Below, one piece after another: positions 7,613 through 14,234 of a DNA stretch of 21,584 bases. Both the position numbers and the translations under genes were made by a program. Numbering within the stretch: the stretch's first letter is position 1; each line of letters opens with the position of its first letter. Under the pieces are notes generated by a model that worked only from the letters and a program-made list of their open reading frames with translations, made no database searches and was not told where the DNA came from. Source of the stretch: CAZBUB01 sp964494985 (GTDB lineage Bacteria > Desulfobacterota > Desulfovibrionia > Desulfovibrionales > Desulfothermaceae); contig CAZBUB010000042.1 of the NCBI GenBank assembly GCA_964494985.1, forward strand, positions 1 through 21,584, read 5' to 3'.

Positions 7613-8400
7613 TAGGAGCAGCTGTGCGCAGGCTGGGCTCGTTGCAGCTTACCTGGTGGATACTGATTGCTATAGGAGCCTGGCTTGGCTTGGGCCTGAT
7701 TGCTGCTGAGCAGCCTTTTTTCGCCCAAGGCTTGTCAGATCTGAACAATCTTTTGGTAAGGGACTGGCTTTTGCATAAGGCTCTGAAAGAGCCCTGGGTC
7801 TTAGCTTGGTTGATGTTGCTGCTGCTTCAGGCTGCAGTCTTGGCGCTTAATCTTGCAGCCTGTCTGTGGCAGAGGCTGGAGCGTCAAGGCAGTGCTGAAC
7901 AGGCTTTAAGGTTCTGGCTTTTTCTGAGCCTGCATATTTTGTTCGGCGTGCTGATGGTTATGCATGGTCTGGAAATGGTGCTGGGGGAGAAACAGCCTTG
8001 GCAAAGCGTGCAGGCTGGCCAGAAGCTCAGGCTTGATTCTGTTTGGAGCGCTAAAGTGCACAAGCTGCAGTTTAAAAATGATCTCAGGCTGCTTGAGCTG
8101 AGCAGGCAAGAGCGCAAAAGGAAAATGACCAAGGACAGGTTTGCTCTGCAGCACAATTTTGTGCGAGTCAGTCTGCTCAAGGATGGAAAACTGGCGGCCA
8201 GAAGGGATATACGCATCTTGAATCCACTTTCGCATGGGGGTATCCATGTGGTGCTGCGCAGATTTGAATATGGTCCTCAAGGGCTTTCGGCCCAGATGCG
8301 CATTGCAAGATCTCCTCTGCAAGGGATATTCTTTGCAGTTTACAGCTTGTTTATTTTCAGTCTGATGCTTTGGCTTGGCTGGCGTCTGTCACGGATCTAG
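7609..8400 (+). CDS. ResB/Ccs1-like membrane protein
   Basis: The ATG at 7609 overlaps the previous stop (ATGA) and gives 263 residues. Three N-terminal membrane segments (about 13-32, 63-85, 102-124) carry histidines H109 and H119. Then follow a soluble periplasmic domain of roughly 110 residues (LRLDSVWSAKVHKLQF, RRDIRILNPLSHGGIHVVL) and one C-terminal membrane segment (about 235-258). This is the ResB layout, but shorter than usual. ResB partners CcsA in heme delivery and thioether formation. Direct coupling to the CcsA-like gene supports a two-subunit complex. The longer open frame starting upstream is only read-through of the CcsA-like region. Confidence 0.75.
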   Translation: MIGAAVRRLGSLQLTWWILIAIGAWLGLGLIAAEQPFFAQGLSDLNNLLVRDWLLHKALKEPWVLAWLMLLLLQAAVLALNLAACLWQRLERQGSAEQALRFWLFLSLHILFGVLMVMHGLEMVLGEKQPWQSVQAGQKLRLDSVWSAKVHKLQFKNDLRLLELSRQERKRKMTKDRFALQHNFVRVSLLKDGKLAARRDIRILNPLSHGGIHVVLRRFEYGPQGLSAQMRIARSPLQGIFFAVYSLFIFSLMLWLGWRLSRI

Positions 8401-8472
8401 CTGCTGCAGCCGGAGCATAGGATGCACTGAGCTTTTGATTAAAAAGCAGACTTTAAGCCCATGGGAGCCAAT

Positions 8473-9219
8473 ATGGATCTGAGCAATAGGTTGATCAAAG
8501 ACGCCAGGTCTCTATGCAACAGGGCCCGAACCCAGGATATACGCATCGGTCTGGGCTATACCTGCGTGGAGCTAAGCGACGGCAGGGCAGGTCTGGCTGC
8601 AACGCCAAGACTAGAGCCTTACAGTTCCTGCACTAAGCTGAGAAGCGCTGGGACACTTCTGGGTATGCAGGCTGAAGAACTGCTTGAGGACCTGGCCTGC
8701 TCCATCCCTTTGCAAAGGGCTGTAGCCCTGGCGGTTTGCAACGCCTTGAACATGGAGGTTCAGCGAGAGTATATTCGTAAAGAGGCAACCGAACTGTTGG
8801 GGATACAAGAAGCAGACCATGTAGTAATGGTCGGACATTTTGCTCCGCTTGTGCCCAGGATCAAGGCCTGTGGCTGCAGACTGGACATTGTGGAGCAAGA
8901 TCCTGCCAAGCCGGGCATAACAGATCCTGAGCAGGGCCTGGTGCTCCTTGCGCAGTGCGATGTGACTGTAATCACCTCCACCAGCATTATCAATGGCACA
9001 GCGGATCAGCTGCTTGGCAGGCTGCAAAAGGCCAGACAAGCTGTGATGCTGGGGCCTTCCACTCCCCTTTTCCCTGAGGCCTTTGCAGGCACAGGCATAA
9101 CCCAGCTCTCAGGATCACGCGTGCTGGACTCTGAGTCTGTGAAAAACATTGTCTCCCAAGGGGGAGGGACCAAGCTGCTTAAAAAGCATCTGGAGTTTGT
9201 ATCCCTGCCCATTAGCTGA
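8473..9219 (+). CDS. DUF364 (putative heavy-metal chelation) protein with DUF4213-like N-terminus
   Basis: 248 residues, last gene of the receptor operon. The N-terminal part (IGLGYTCVELSDGRAGLAAT through ALNMEV) resembles DUF4213. The C-terminal part (VVMVGHFAPLVPRIKACGC, DIVEQDP, CDVTVITSTSIINGTADQLL, VMLGPSTPLFPEAF) matches DUF364 with its conserved TSTSIINGT loop. Homologues often lie beside iron, corrinoid or molybdenum transporters, and the family name records a proposed metal-chelating role that is not well proven. The ATG at 8473 follows GGAG at five bases; the ATG at 8461 has no such site. A 72-base gap from the ResB-like gene is the only real spacing after 3502. Confidence 0.85.
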   Translation: MDLSNRLIKDARSLCNRARTQDIRIGLGYTCVELSDGRAGLAATPRLEPYSSCTKLRSAGTLLGMQAEELLEDLACSIPLQRAVALAVCNALNMEVQREYIRKEATELLGIQEADHVVMVGHFAPLVPRIKACGCRLDIVEQDPAKPGITDPEQGLVLLAQCDVTVITSTSIINGTADQLLGRLQKARQAVMLGPSTPLFPEAFAGTGITQLSGSRVLDSESVKNIVSQGGGTKLLKKHLEFVSLPIS

Positions 9220-9417
9220 TACATGAAACATGCACATCTATACAGACCAGATCAGTCAGGTAACCCTGTCAAACAATTAGAGAGATAAGGCGCATCATGT
9301 TGTCAGGAGCTTAGATCGGGGACATTATGCTGTGAGTTGTATTGTGTTGCAAGAACTGAGCACAGGAGGAGTCTTATACCTCTGAACAAGCCTTTCCTGC
9401 TACAATCCATCTGATTG

Positions 9418-10440
9418 CTATGCTAATAGAACGGGCTGGGCTGCTTCAGCCTCAAAGTTTACTCTGACCTCGTCGCCTGCCATTATCCCGGAGGAAGCCG
9501 CCTCCTGTCTGCTTATTACGGCCCTTAGGGGAAAGCCTATATCCAGTAGGACCTTGATCTGCCCGCTTTCCGATGTCATCTGCAGCACTTTCCCTGCAGA
9601 CAGATGGTTGGAGGACATGGCTTTGGCCTGGTCCAGGGTATAGATGCGCACTTTTGCTGGGTTGAGCAGCACCCTGCAAGGCCCCTCATGATCGACATGG
9701 GTCTCCAGCTCCAGTCGGTCCTGGATAATGCAGACCTTTTTGTTTTCCCGCTGCACAACTACGCCTGGCAGCAGGTTCTCCCCTCCTGGTCCGGTGGGCT
9801 TGCCGTCAAACAGGAATATCTTGTTCTCCGCCAGCCTGGCAGCCTCCAGGCGCTTATGTGTTGAGAAAATCACGGTGATGCCTCTTTGGTTTTGCAGCTG
9901 CATTATTATCTTTTCGATCACTGCCTGGTTTTCTACATCCACGCTGGCTGTAGGCTCGTCAAAGAGCATGACCTCTGGGGAGCAGGCCAGGGCCCGGGCA
10001 ATGGCTACCCTCTGGGTCTCCCCGCCGGACAGGAGGTGGGCGTGGCGCTGGACGAAATCCTGCATACCCACCTGCTCCAGGCACTCTAGGGCGATTTTGC
10101 TGCGCTTATGCTTGGGTACCTTTCTCATCTTGAGGCCGAACTCCACATTGTTCTGCACTGTTGTGCTGAACATGATGGGCTGTTGATCCACCAGCACCAC
10201 TTGCCTGCGCAAAGGGGTCAAAGCCTTTTCCTTCCAGATTACGGGATTGCCTTTGAAGTACAGGACTCCCTGGACAGGGGCCTTGAGCAGGGCCAGAATG
10301 TGCAAAAGGGTGGTCTTGCCAGAGCCATTGGGGCCCAGCAGGGCATAGCTCTGTCCTGCCTCAAGCTCCAGGCTGGGCAAATCCAGGACAGTTTGTCCTT
10401 CAAATATTTGCTTGATATTGCTCAAGGCATACAGGCTCAT
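9418..10440 (-). CDS. tupC: Tungstate ABC importer ATP-binding protein
   Basis: 340 residues. ATPase motifs are complete: Walker A GPNGSGKT (36-43), Q-loop VDQQP, signature LSGGE (137-141), Walker B VMLFDEP (157-163), and switch histidine FSTHK. Residues about 275-337 form a C-terminal TOBE-like domain (IKVLLDIGFPLRAVISRQEA, GDEVRVNFEAEA), which in molybdate/tungstate ATPases can bind the oxyanion. Its ATG overlaps the stop of tupB (ATGA), and TupB is its membrane partner. The N-terminal 160 bp are nearly identical to the broken copy at the left edge of the window. Substrate is assigned from the linked tupA. Confidence 0.93.
   Translation of the reverse strand: MSLYALSNIKQIFEGQTVLDLPSLELEAGQSYALLGPNGSGKTTLLHILALLKAPVQGVLYFKGNPVIWKEKALTPLRRQVVLVDQQPIMFSTTVQNNVEFGLKMRKVPKHKRSKIALECLEQVGMQDFVQRHAHLLSGGETQRVAIARALACSPEVMLFDEPTASVDVENQAVIEKIIMQLQNQRGITVIFSTHKRLEAARLAENKIFLFDGKPTGPGGENLLPGVVVQRENKKVCIIQDRLELETHVDHEGPCRVLLNPAKVRIYTLDQAKAMSSNHLSAGKVLQMTSESGQIKVLLDIGFPLRAVISRQEAASSGIMAGDEVRVNFEAEAAQPVLLA
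10281..10440 (-). repeat. 160-bp direct repeat, second copy at 51-210
   Basis: These bases cover the first 53 codons of tupC and match 51-210 at about 155 of 160 positions in the same orientation. Similarity falls away just upstream of the start codon and, at the other end, where the left copy jumps to the C-terminal region. The two copies bracket the whole receptor operon, about 10.2 kb apart, and could support homologous recombination. Confidence 0.9.
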
Positions 10441-11138
10441 CTGGCTTCTCCAAAGCGGCCCTGGAACAGCTGCAGCAAAATGTTCATCAAAAGGCTGACT
10501 GTGAGCAGGACAATCCCCAGGGCCACAGCCAGGATGAATTCTCCCTTGTTATGCTCCAGGGCCATGGCTGTGGTCATGGTTCGGGTAAAGCCCTTGATGT
10601 TACCGCCCAGCATCATGGCGATGCCGATTTCAGCGATGGCCCGGCCCAATGCGGCTATCACAGCTGCCAGAATCCCGAACCTGGCTTCCCTGGCAATAGC
10701 CAGGGAGGTCTGCCAGGCGTTCGCGCCCAGGGTGAGGGCAGTGCGACGGTAGCGCTCGTCTATGCGGCTGACTGCTGACAGGGTAAATACCGTGACCCAG
10801 GGCAGGATCAGGATCACCTGGCCAATGACAATAGCCCAGGGGGTGTACAAGAGCCCTAGGCCCCCCAGGAGGCCCTGCCTGGTCAGGAAAGCGTAGACAA
10901 AAAGGCCGATAACCACTGTGGGCAGGGCCAGCAGGGTGTTCAGGACAGTGATGGCCGACCTTTTGCCCTTGAATTCCTTGACTGCCAGGGCAAATCCCAA
11001 AGGGATGCCCAGCACCGAGGCGAACAGCGTGGAGAAGAAGCTGACGTACAAAGAGACATAGATGATGAAATACAGCTCAGGATCCAGGGAGAAAAGCATG
11101 TCTACAGCCTGGATCAGGCTCTGGAGCAGGAAGTCCAT
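10437..11138 (-). CDS. tupB: Tungstate ABC importer permease
   Basis: 233 residues with about five to six membrane segments and the type I importer coupling motif (AREARFGILAAVIAALGRAI, then AEIG) near 165-190. The sequence LALPTVVIGLFVYAFLTRQG is typical of TupB/ModB-like permeases, and GGNIKGFTRTMTTAMALE of the TupB branch. It forms the inner-membrane pore for tungstate delivered by TupA and is driven by TupC. It is translationally coupled to tupC. A 281-base gap full of inverted repeats separates it from tupA, which may let the binding protein be made in excess. Confidence 0.93.
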   Translation of the reverse strand: MDFLLQSLIQAVDMLFSLDPELYFIIYVSLYVSFFSTLFASVLGIPLGFALAVKEFKGKRSAITVLNTLLALPTVVIGLFVYAFLTRQGLLGGLGLLYTPWAIVIGQVILILPWVTVFTLSAVSRIDERYRRTALTLGANAWQTSLAIAREARFGILAAVIAALGRAIAEIGIAMMLGGNIKGFTRTMTTAMALEHNKGEFILAVALGIVLLTVSLLMNILLQLFQGRFGEAR

Positions 11139-11222
11139 ATTGGTTGGCTAGTGCGGATTAGTTGTTGCTAAATGTTTCTGCTTTTGTTCTCGGCTTGTGC
11201 CTGGGAATACAGTTAAAGGAAG

Positions 11223-11406
11223 ACGACCCTCCCCGAACCCCTCTCTGGACAGCTGAGCATAGCGCACACTTGATACAGTAGGTAAGGAAGCTGTCCGCAT
11301 CACGACCCTCCCCTGGCCCTTCCAGGCACTCACTGGCTTGATCTCCTAAAGCAAAAATTATTGCTCCTCCAAAGTGAGTGCCGGGCAGGGGTTAGGGGAG
11401 GGTTGA
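11223..11406 (-). repeat. Nested inverted repeats between tupA and tupB
   Basis: The outer arms are ACCCTCCCCGAACCCCT (near 11226-11242) and its inverse copy near 11389-11405 (AGGGGTTAGGGGAGGGTT). A second direct copy, ACGACCCTCCCC, lies at 11302-11313. Inside is a hairpin with perfect 10-bp arms GGCACTCACT (11325-11334) and AGTGAGTGCC (11373-11382). Within its loop AGCAA (11350-11354) pairs with TTGCT (11361-11365). This looks like a REP/BIME-type element or an mRNA-stabilising structure. A related 33-base element lies upstream of tupA. Confidence 0.65.
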
Positions 11407-11419
11407 GTGATTCCAGCTT

Positions 11420-12274
11420 CTATTTTGCATCAGGATAAAACAGCTGCTGATCGTGCAGCTTGTAGGCGCCGATGACTTCCTGGCCCTGGTCAGAAACCAG
11501 CCACTGCGCAAATTTTTTGGCCAGATCATGCTTGACATGGGGATGCTTATCCGGATCTACAGGGATGACCCCGTAAGGATTCCTGAGCGTCTCCCCGCCT
11601 TCGTAGCCCACAATCAGGTCGTAGCCCTGCTCCCGGCCGTACTTGTATTTAAGGTAAGTGCCCCTGTCCGAAAGGACATAGCCTTCCTTCTCCTCTGCAA
11701 ACTGCAGGGCCTGGCCCATGCCCTGGCCTAGGGAGAAGTACCAGCCTGAGCTGTCTGCTGGCGCCTGGTCCTGGTTCAGCTCCAGATCTGTGGCCTCCCA
11801 GAGCCTTTTTTCCTTGCCATGGGTGCCGCTGTCATCGCCTCTGGAGACAAAGGGCTGCTTGGCTTCGGCAATCATTTCCAGGGCCTCTGGGGCGCTGGAG
11901 GCCTGCTTGATGCCTGCTGGGTCATCCTCTGGCCCTACAATTACAAAGTCGTTGTACATGATGTTGAAGCGCTTGGTGCCGTAGCCTTCTTGTACAAACT
12001 TTTCCTCCCGCTGGGGATCATGCACAAACACCAAGTCGCAGTTGCCGTCCATGCCGTCGCGCAGGGCAGCGCCGGTGCCCTTAGCCATGACCCGGACAGT
12101 GATCCCGGTGTCCTTCTCAAACTCAGGCAGCAGATAATCCAGCAGCCCTGAGGCCTCTGTACTGGTGGTGGTGCTCATGGTCAGGACCTTGTCCTGGGCC
12201 TGGCCTTGCGCAGGCAAAAGGGCCAGCAGGAGCAACGCAACAGACAGTAGCAATACTTGGTGGTAACTAAGCAT
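11420..12274 (-). CDS. tupA: Tungstate-binding periplasmic protein
   Basis: 284 residues from the ATG at 12274, which follows AAGGAG at about 8 bases. A TTG at 12331 would put extra residues before the signal peptide and is rejected. The signal peptide is residues 1 to about 26 (ending AQGQA). The TTTS motif that marks TupA follows (VLTMSTTTSTEASGLLDYLL). Further family blocks are YNDFVIVGPEDDPAG, FVSRGDDSGTHGKEKRLW, and a GQGMGQAL segment followed by GYVLSDRGTYL. TupA binds tungstate very tightly and selectively over molybdate. Tungstate supply would serve formate dehydrogenases or aldehyde oxidoreductases, none of which lie in this window. Confidence 0.95.
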   Translation of the reverse strand: MLSYHQVLLLSVALLLLALLPAQGQAQDKVLTMSTTTSTEASGLLDYLLPEFEKDTGITVRVMAKGTGAALRDGMDGNCDLVFVHDPQREEKFVQEGYGTKRFNIMYNDFVIVGPEDDPAGIKQASSAPEALEMIAEAKQPFVSRGDDSGTHGKEKRLWEATDLELNQDQAPADSSGWYFSLGQGMGQALQFAEEKEGYVLSDRGTYLKYKYGREQGYDLIVGYEGGETLRNPYGVIPVDPDKHPHVKHDLAKKFAQWLVSDQGQEVIGAYKLHDQQLFYPDAK

Positions 12275-12339
12275 CTTCACTTCTCCTTTGTGTTGTATTG
12301 CCGGCGTGAGAGGCATATGCACCCCCTTCAAACCCAGCC

Positions 12340-12370
12340 AGTATGTATGGAAAGTTGTTTTATGTCAATA
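12340..12370 (-). promoter_or_regulatory. tupA promoter with the TATTGACATA motif
   Basis: On the tupA strand TTGACA (12368-12363) is followed after 17 bases by CATACT (12345-12340). This places a transcription start near 12333, about 60 bases before the ATG. The -35 lies in the exact 10-mer TATTGACATA that also occurs at 662 and 1051, suggesting a shared regulator. Confidence 0.6.
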
Positions 12371-12433
12371 TAGATCTTTTATAGTTTATGTCTAGAATAT
12401 AATGACTAAAAAGAACTTATAATGACAAAAAAG
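12359..12433. repeat. Direct-repeat cluster upstream of tupA
   Basis: TTTATGTC occurs at 12359-12366 and 12385-12392, spaced 26 bases apart. TATAATGAC followed by (T/A)AAAAAG occurs at 12398 and again at 12418, spaced 20 bases. A 20-base spacing is about two helical turns, as for cooperative binding sites of a regulator. The first TTTATGTC overlaps the tupA -35 element. Confidence 0.45.
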
Positions 12434-12448
12434 GGAGGTTCTCTCATA

Positions 12449-12481
12449 ACGACCATCTTCTAACCCCTCCCTGGCCAGCTG
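12449..12481. repeat. Dispersed 33-base element, related to 11223-11255
   Basis: This element begins ACGACC and ends CTGGCCAGCTG. It matches 11223-11255 at 27 of 33 positions, without gaps. A shorter version lies at 11302. All copies are intergenic around tupA, which points to a genome-wide small repeat family. Confidence 0.6.
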
Positions 12482-12499
12482 GTCTTTACCTATACGTGA

Positions 12500-12646
12500 C
12501 ACCAAGTTAAATACGACTTTGCCGTAGACCTATGGTCTATTTAACTAGGACATACACAGATCAAGACCACAACGCGGTATGCGCACCTGGGTGAAGAGAC
12601 CCTGGCGGAAGCGGTGAATACTGTGCCTTTGGGAAAGGGAGCTTAG
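12500..12646 (+). pseudogene. C-terminal remnant of a tyrosine recombinase/integrase
   Basis: One frame reads VDLWSI, a TAA stop at 12542-12544, then LGHTQIKTTTRYAHL and GEETLAEAVNTVPLGKGA before a TAG at 12644-12646. LGH followed by TTxRYAHL is the C-terminal catalytic block of phage-type tyrosine recombinases: the conserved His of LGH and the nucleophilic Tyr of RYAH. VDLWSI fits the segment usually found just before it (VDLWTIxxLLGH). A few codons are missing at the stop, and everything upstream of about 12500 is lost. It is directly followed by a strong terminator. It marks an old integration event beside tupA and is too short and interrupted to be functional. Confidence 0.8.
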
Positions 12647-12658
12647 AGTAAGGGTTGG

Positions 12659-12691
12659 GGCCACCCTGTTTCTGATCAGGGTGGCTTTTTG
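12659..12691 (+). terminator. Strong intrinsic terminator after the integrase remnant
   Basis: GCCACCCTG (12660-12668) pairs perfectly with CAGGGTGGC (12677-12685) around an 8-base loop and is followed by TTTTT (12686-12690). Orientation fits termination of plus-strand transcription from the integrase remnant. On the minus strand no T run follows, so it probably does not serve the Rpn gene. Confidence 0.88.
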
Positions 12692-12698
12692 GGCTAGA

Positions 12699-13709
12699 TT
12701 AGTTTTCCGCTGCCCGGTTTACCAGTTCGGTAAATTCTTCTAGGGACTGTGTTTTGATTACCTTCCTAGTAAGAGCCCTTAGGTTCTCCAGGGATTGAAT
12801 GGACTTGATCTTTTCGTGGAGCATGCCGGGCAAGGGACCGTATTGCTCAGCGGCTACATCTATAAGGGTTTCTTGGGAGTTTTCGAGTTTACCCTCCTCT
12901 TTTCCAAGCACAGCCCCCTCTTTAAGCCACTGATCAGCTAAAGTTTCCATCATATCCTCACCTCCTTCTGGAAGTAGTTCCAGAGCCTTTTTATAATCTT
13001 CCTGGGACAAATGCACAGTGCTTTTAACAAGATATCTAAAGAAAATCTCTATGTACTCCACGGCTGTTCTTAGCTCCAGGGACTCAAGCAGGCCCCGAAC
13101 AAGCCTGGGAGGTATCTTCTTGACCCTAGGGTCATCTTGCATCTTGATTATTTCAACATAGAATTTGAGTAGGATCTTTTCCTGGACTTTGGCTTCATCC
13201 ATACCATGAACATTGAAGAAGGCAAAGGAGAAATCCGGAGTATAGACCTTGAAGGACTCCGAGGGCATATCCACCAGGTCATGAAAGGAAGAGCACATCT
13301 TTCTGTCGTCCTCCTGGCCCTGATAGATGACTATGGGAATAATCGGCGGCAGCTTCCCATCCACAAGCATGTGCTGCTCCTGGAGCTCCAGCCACTGCAG
13401 AGCCATGTACTTGAGGATCTGTACGCCTGTCAGGGGATCCGGAGAACTTTTATGTTCAAAGAGCAGATAGATCCTGGCGAATTGGCTTTCATGGCCAATC
13501 AATTGTACGCTGAAAACCAGGTCCGAGTAGTGTTTTTTCAGCTTCTCATCCACATAGGTCGTATGTTTCAGCCGCAGGGTATCCAGGTCAAGACGCTTCT
13601 GAATGTCCTCGGAGATATGCTGCTTCAGGAAGTGCCTGGCGTTATCCAGATTCTGGAAGATCTTCAGGAACAAGCCTTCGTGTGGGGTTTGCTCTTTTCT
13701 AGTCGTCAT
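12699..13709 (-). CDS. Rpn/YhgA-family PD-(D/E)XK nuclease (recombination-promoting nuclease)
   Basis: 336 residues. The N-terminal part matches the Rpn/transposase_31 family: HEGLFLKIFQNLDNARHFLKQHI, then LRLKHTTYVDEKLKKHYSDLVF and YLLFEHKSSPDPLTGVQILKYM. The nuclease core residues are D63, E85 and K87 (D...ExK). The last 55 residues (LIDVAAEQYGPLPGMLHEKI onward) resemble the DUF4351 tail often fused to such proteins. Rpn proteins are DNA endonucleases that stimulate RecA-independent recombination and often expand as mobile-like gene families. No terminal inverted repeats were seen, so it is not an insertion sequence. It has no obvious ribosome binding site before its ATG. Its place beside an integrase stub fits an accessory island. 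Confidence 0.85.
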   Translation of the reverse strand: MTTRKEQTPHEGLFLKIFQNLDNARHFLKQHISEDIQKRLDLDTLRLKHTTYVDEKLKKHYSDLVFSVQLIGHESQFARIYLLFEHKSSPDPLTGVQILKYMALQWLELQEQHMLVDGKLPPIIPIVIYQGQEDDRKMCSSFHDLVDMPSESFKVYTPDFSFAFFNVHGMDEAKVQEKILLKFYVEIIKMQDDPRVKKIPPRLVRGLLESLELRTAVEYIEIFFRYLVKSTVHLSQEDYKKALELLPEGGEDMMETLADQWLKEGAVLGKEEGKLENSQETLIDVAAEQYGPLPGMLHEKIKSIQSLENLRALTRKVIKTQSLEEFTELVNRAAEN

Positions 13710-13799
13710 ACAGGCAGAATAAACCAGGGTAGCCTTTGAGGCAAGGAAAAGCTGGGTAGCCCTGCAAGGAATTAACTAATGCCAATTTTTGCTAAAAAA

Positions 13800-13853
13800 T
13801 TGACCTTCGCCACACCTATCCTAAAATCTTCTATCATATTAAATCATAGAAGA
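13800..13853 (+). promoter_or_regulatory. Candidate promoter with overlapping inverted repeat
   Basis: TTGACC (13800-13805) and TAAAAT (13822-13827) are 16 bases apart. An 8-bp perfect inverted repeat, TCTTCTAT (13827-13834) and ATAGAAGA (13846-13853) with an 11-base spacer, starts at the -10 element. This is the arrangement of a repressor operator. It precedes the small ORF at 13895. Confidence 0.4.
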
Positions 13854-13894
13854 GCCTGTTTTGGCTTTGAGGAGATTAAGTCGAGGAGAGGATT

Positions 13895-13966
13895 ATGAGT
13901 AAAAGAGCAGAAGCTATATGTGAGCCTCTCAGAGGGCAAGTAAGGGCGAGCGGTGCTCGCCCTTAG
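13895..13966 (+). CDS. 23-residue small ORF with embedded palindrome
   Basis: The reading frame MSKRAEAICEPLRGQVRASG, then ARP and a TAG, follows a very good ribosome binding site (GGAGAGG, then four bases to ATG). A promoter-like sequence and an inverted repeat lie upstream. The last codons form a perfect 11-bp palindrome, TAAGGGCGAGC (13941-13951) with GCTCGCCCTTA (13955-13965), around a 3-base loop. It could be a small protein, a leader peptide whose end acts as a hairpin, or the head of a gene cut short by insertion of a palindromic repeat. No family is recognised. Confidence 0.35.
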   Translation: MSKRAEAICEPLRGQVRASGARP

Positions 13967-14234
13967 CGTTGCGGGTTGAAGTTTTTCCATGCTTCTTTAT
14001 ACCCATTTAGGGTATGATAGTTATTTCCCCTAACCCACGGAATCAAGTGTTTGCCATGCTTAACCAAATCTGCTGAGTGAACAGCGAAGAACAGGAATTT
14101 TTCCTGATTTAGATCAGGTGAGGCTCGTAGACAGAAGGCTGCAAAAGCACTAAGACTAGGAAAGTGCGACCAAAAAAGGGGCGGCTGCGCGCAAGCCCAG
14201 CTCAGGGAGGAATTTTGTCTGCACCCCCTGGGCG
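13967..14234. other. Intergenic stretch with small hairpins only
   Basis: No gene is apparent. Two short perfect hairpins are visible: ATACCC/GGGTAT (13999-14015) and CAGGAA/TTCCTG (14092-14106). A GGAGG at 14206-14210 is followed by a TTG (14215) that is not in frame with the methyltransferase gene. Confidence 0.4.

Noticed and set aside
12524..12539. TAGACC/GGTCTA palindrome as an attachment site
   Set aside because: It falls inside the coding remnant of the recombinase (VDLWSI), so it is most likely coincidence.
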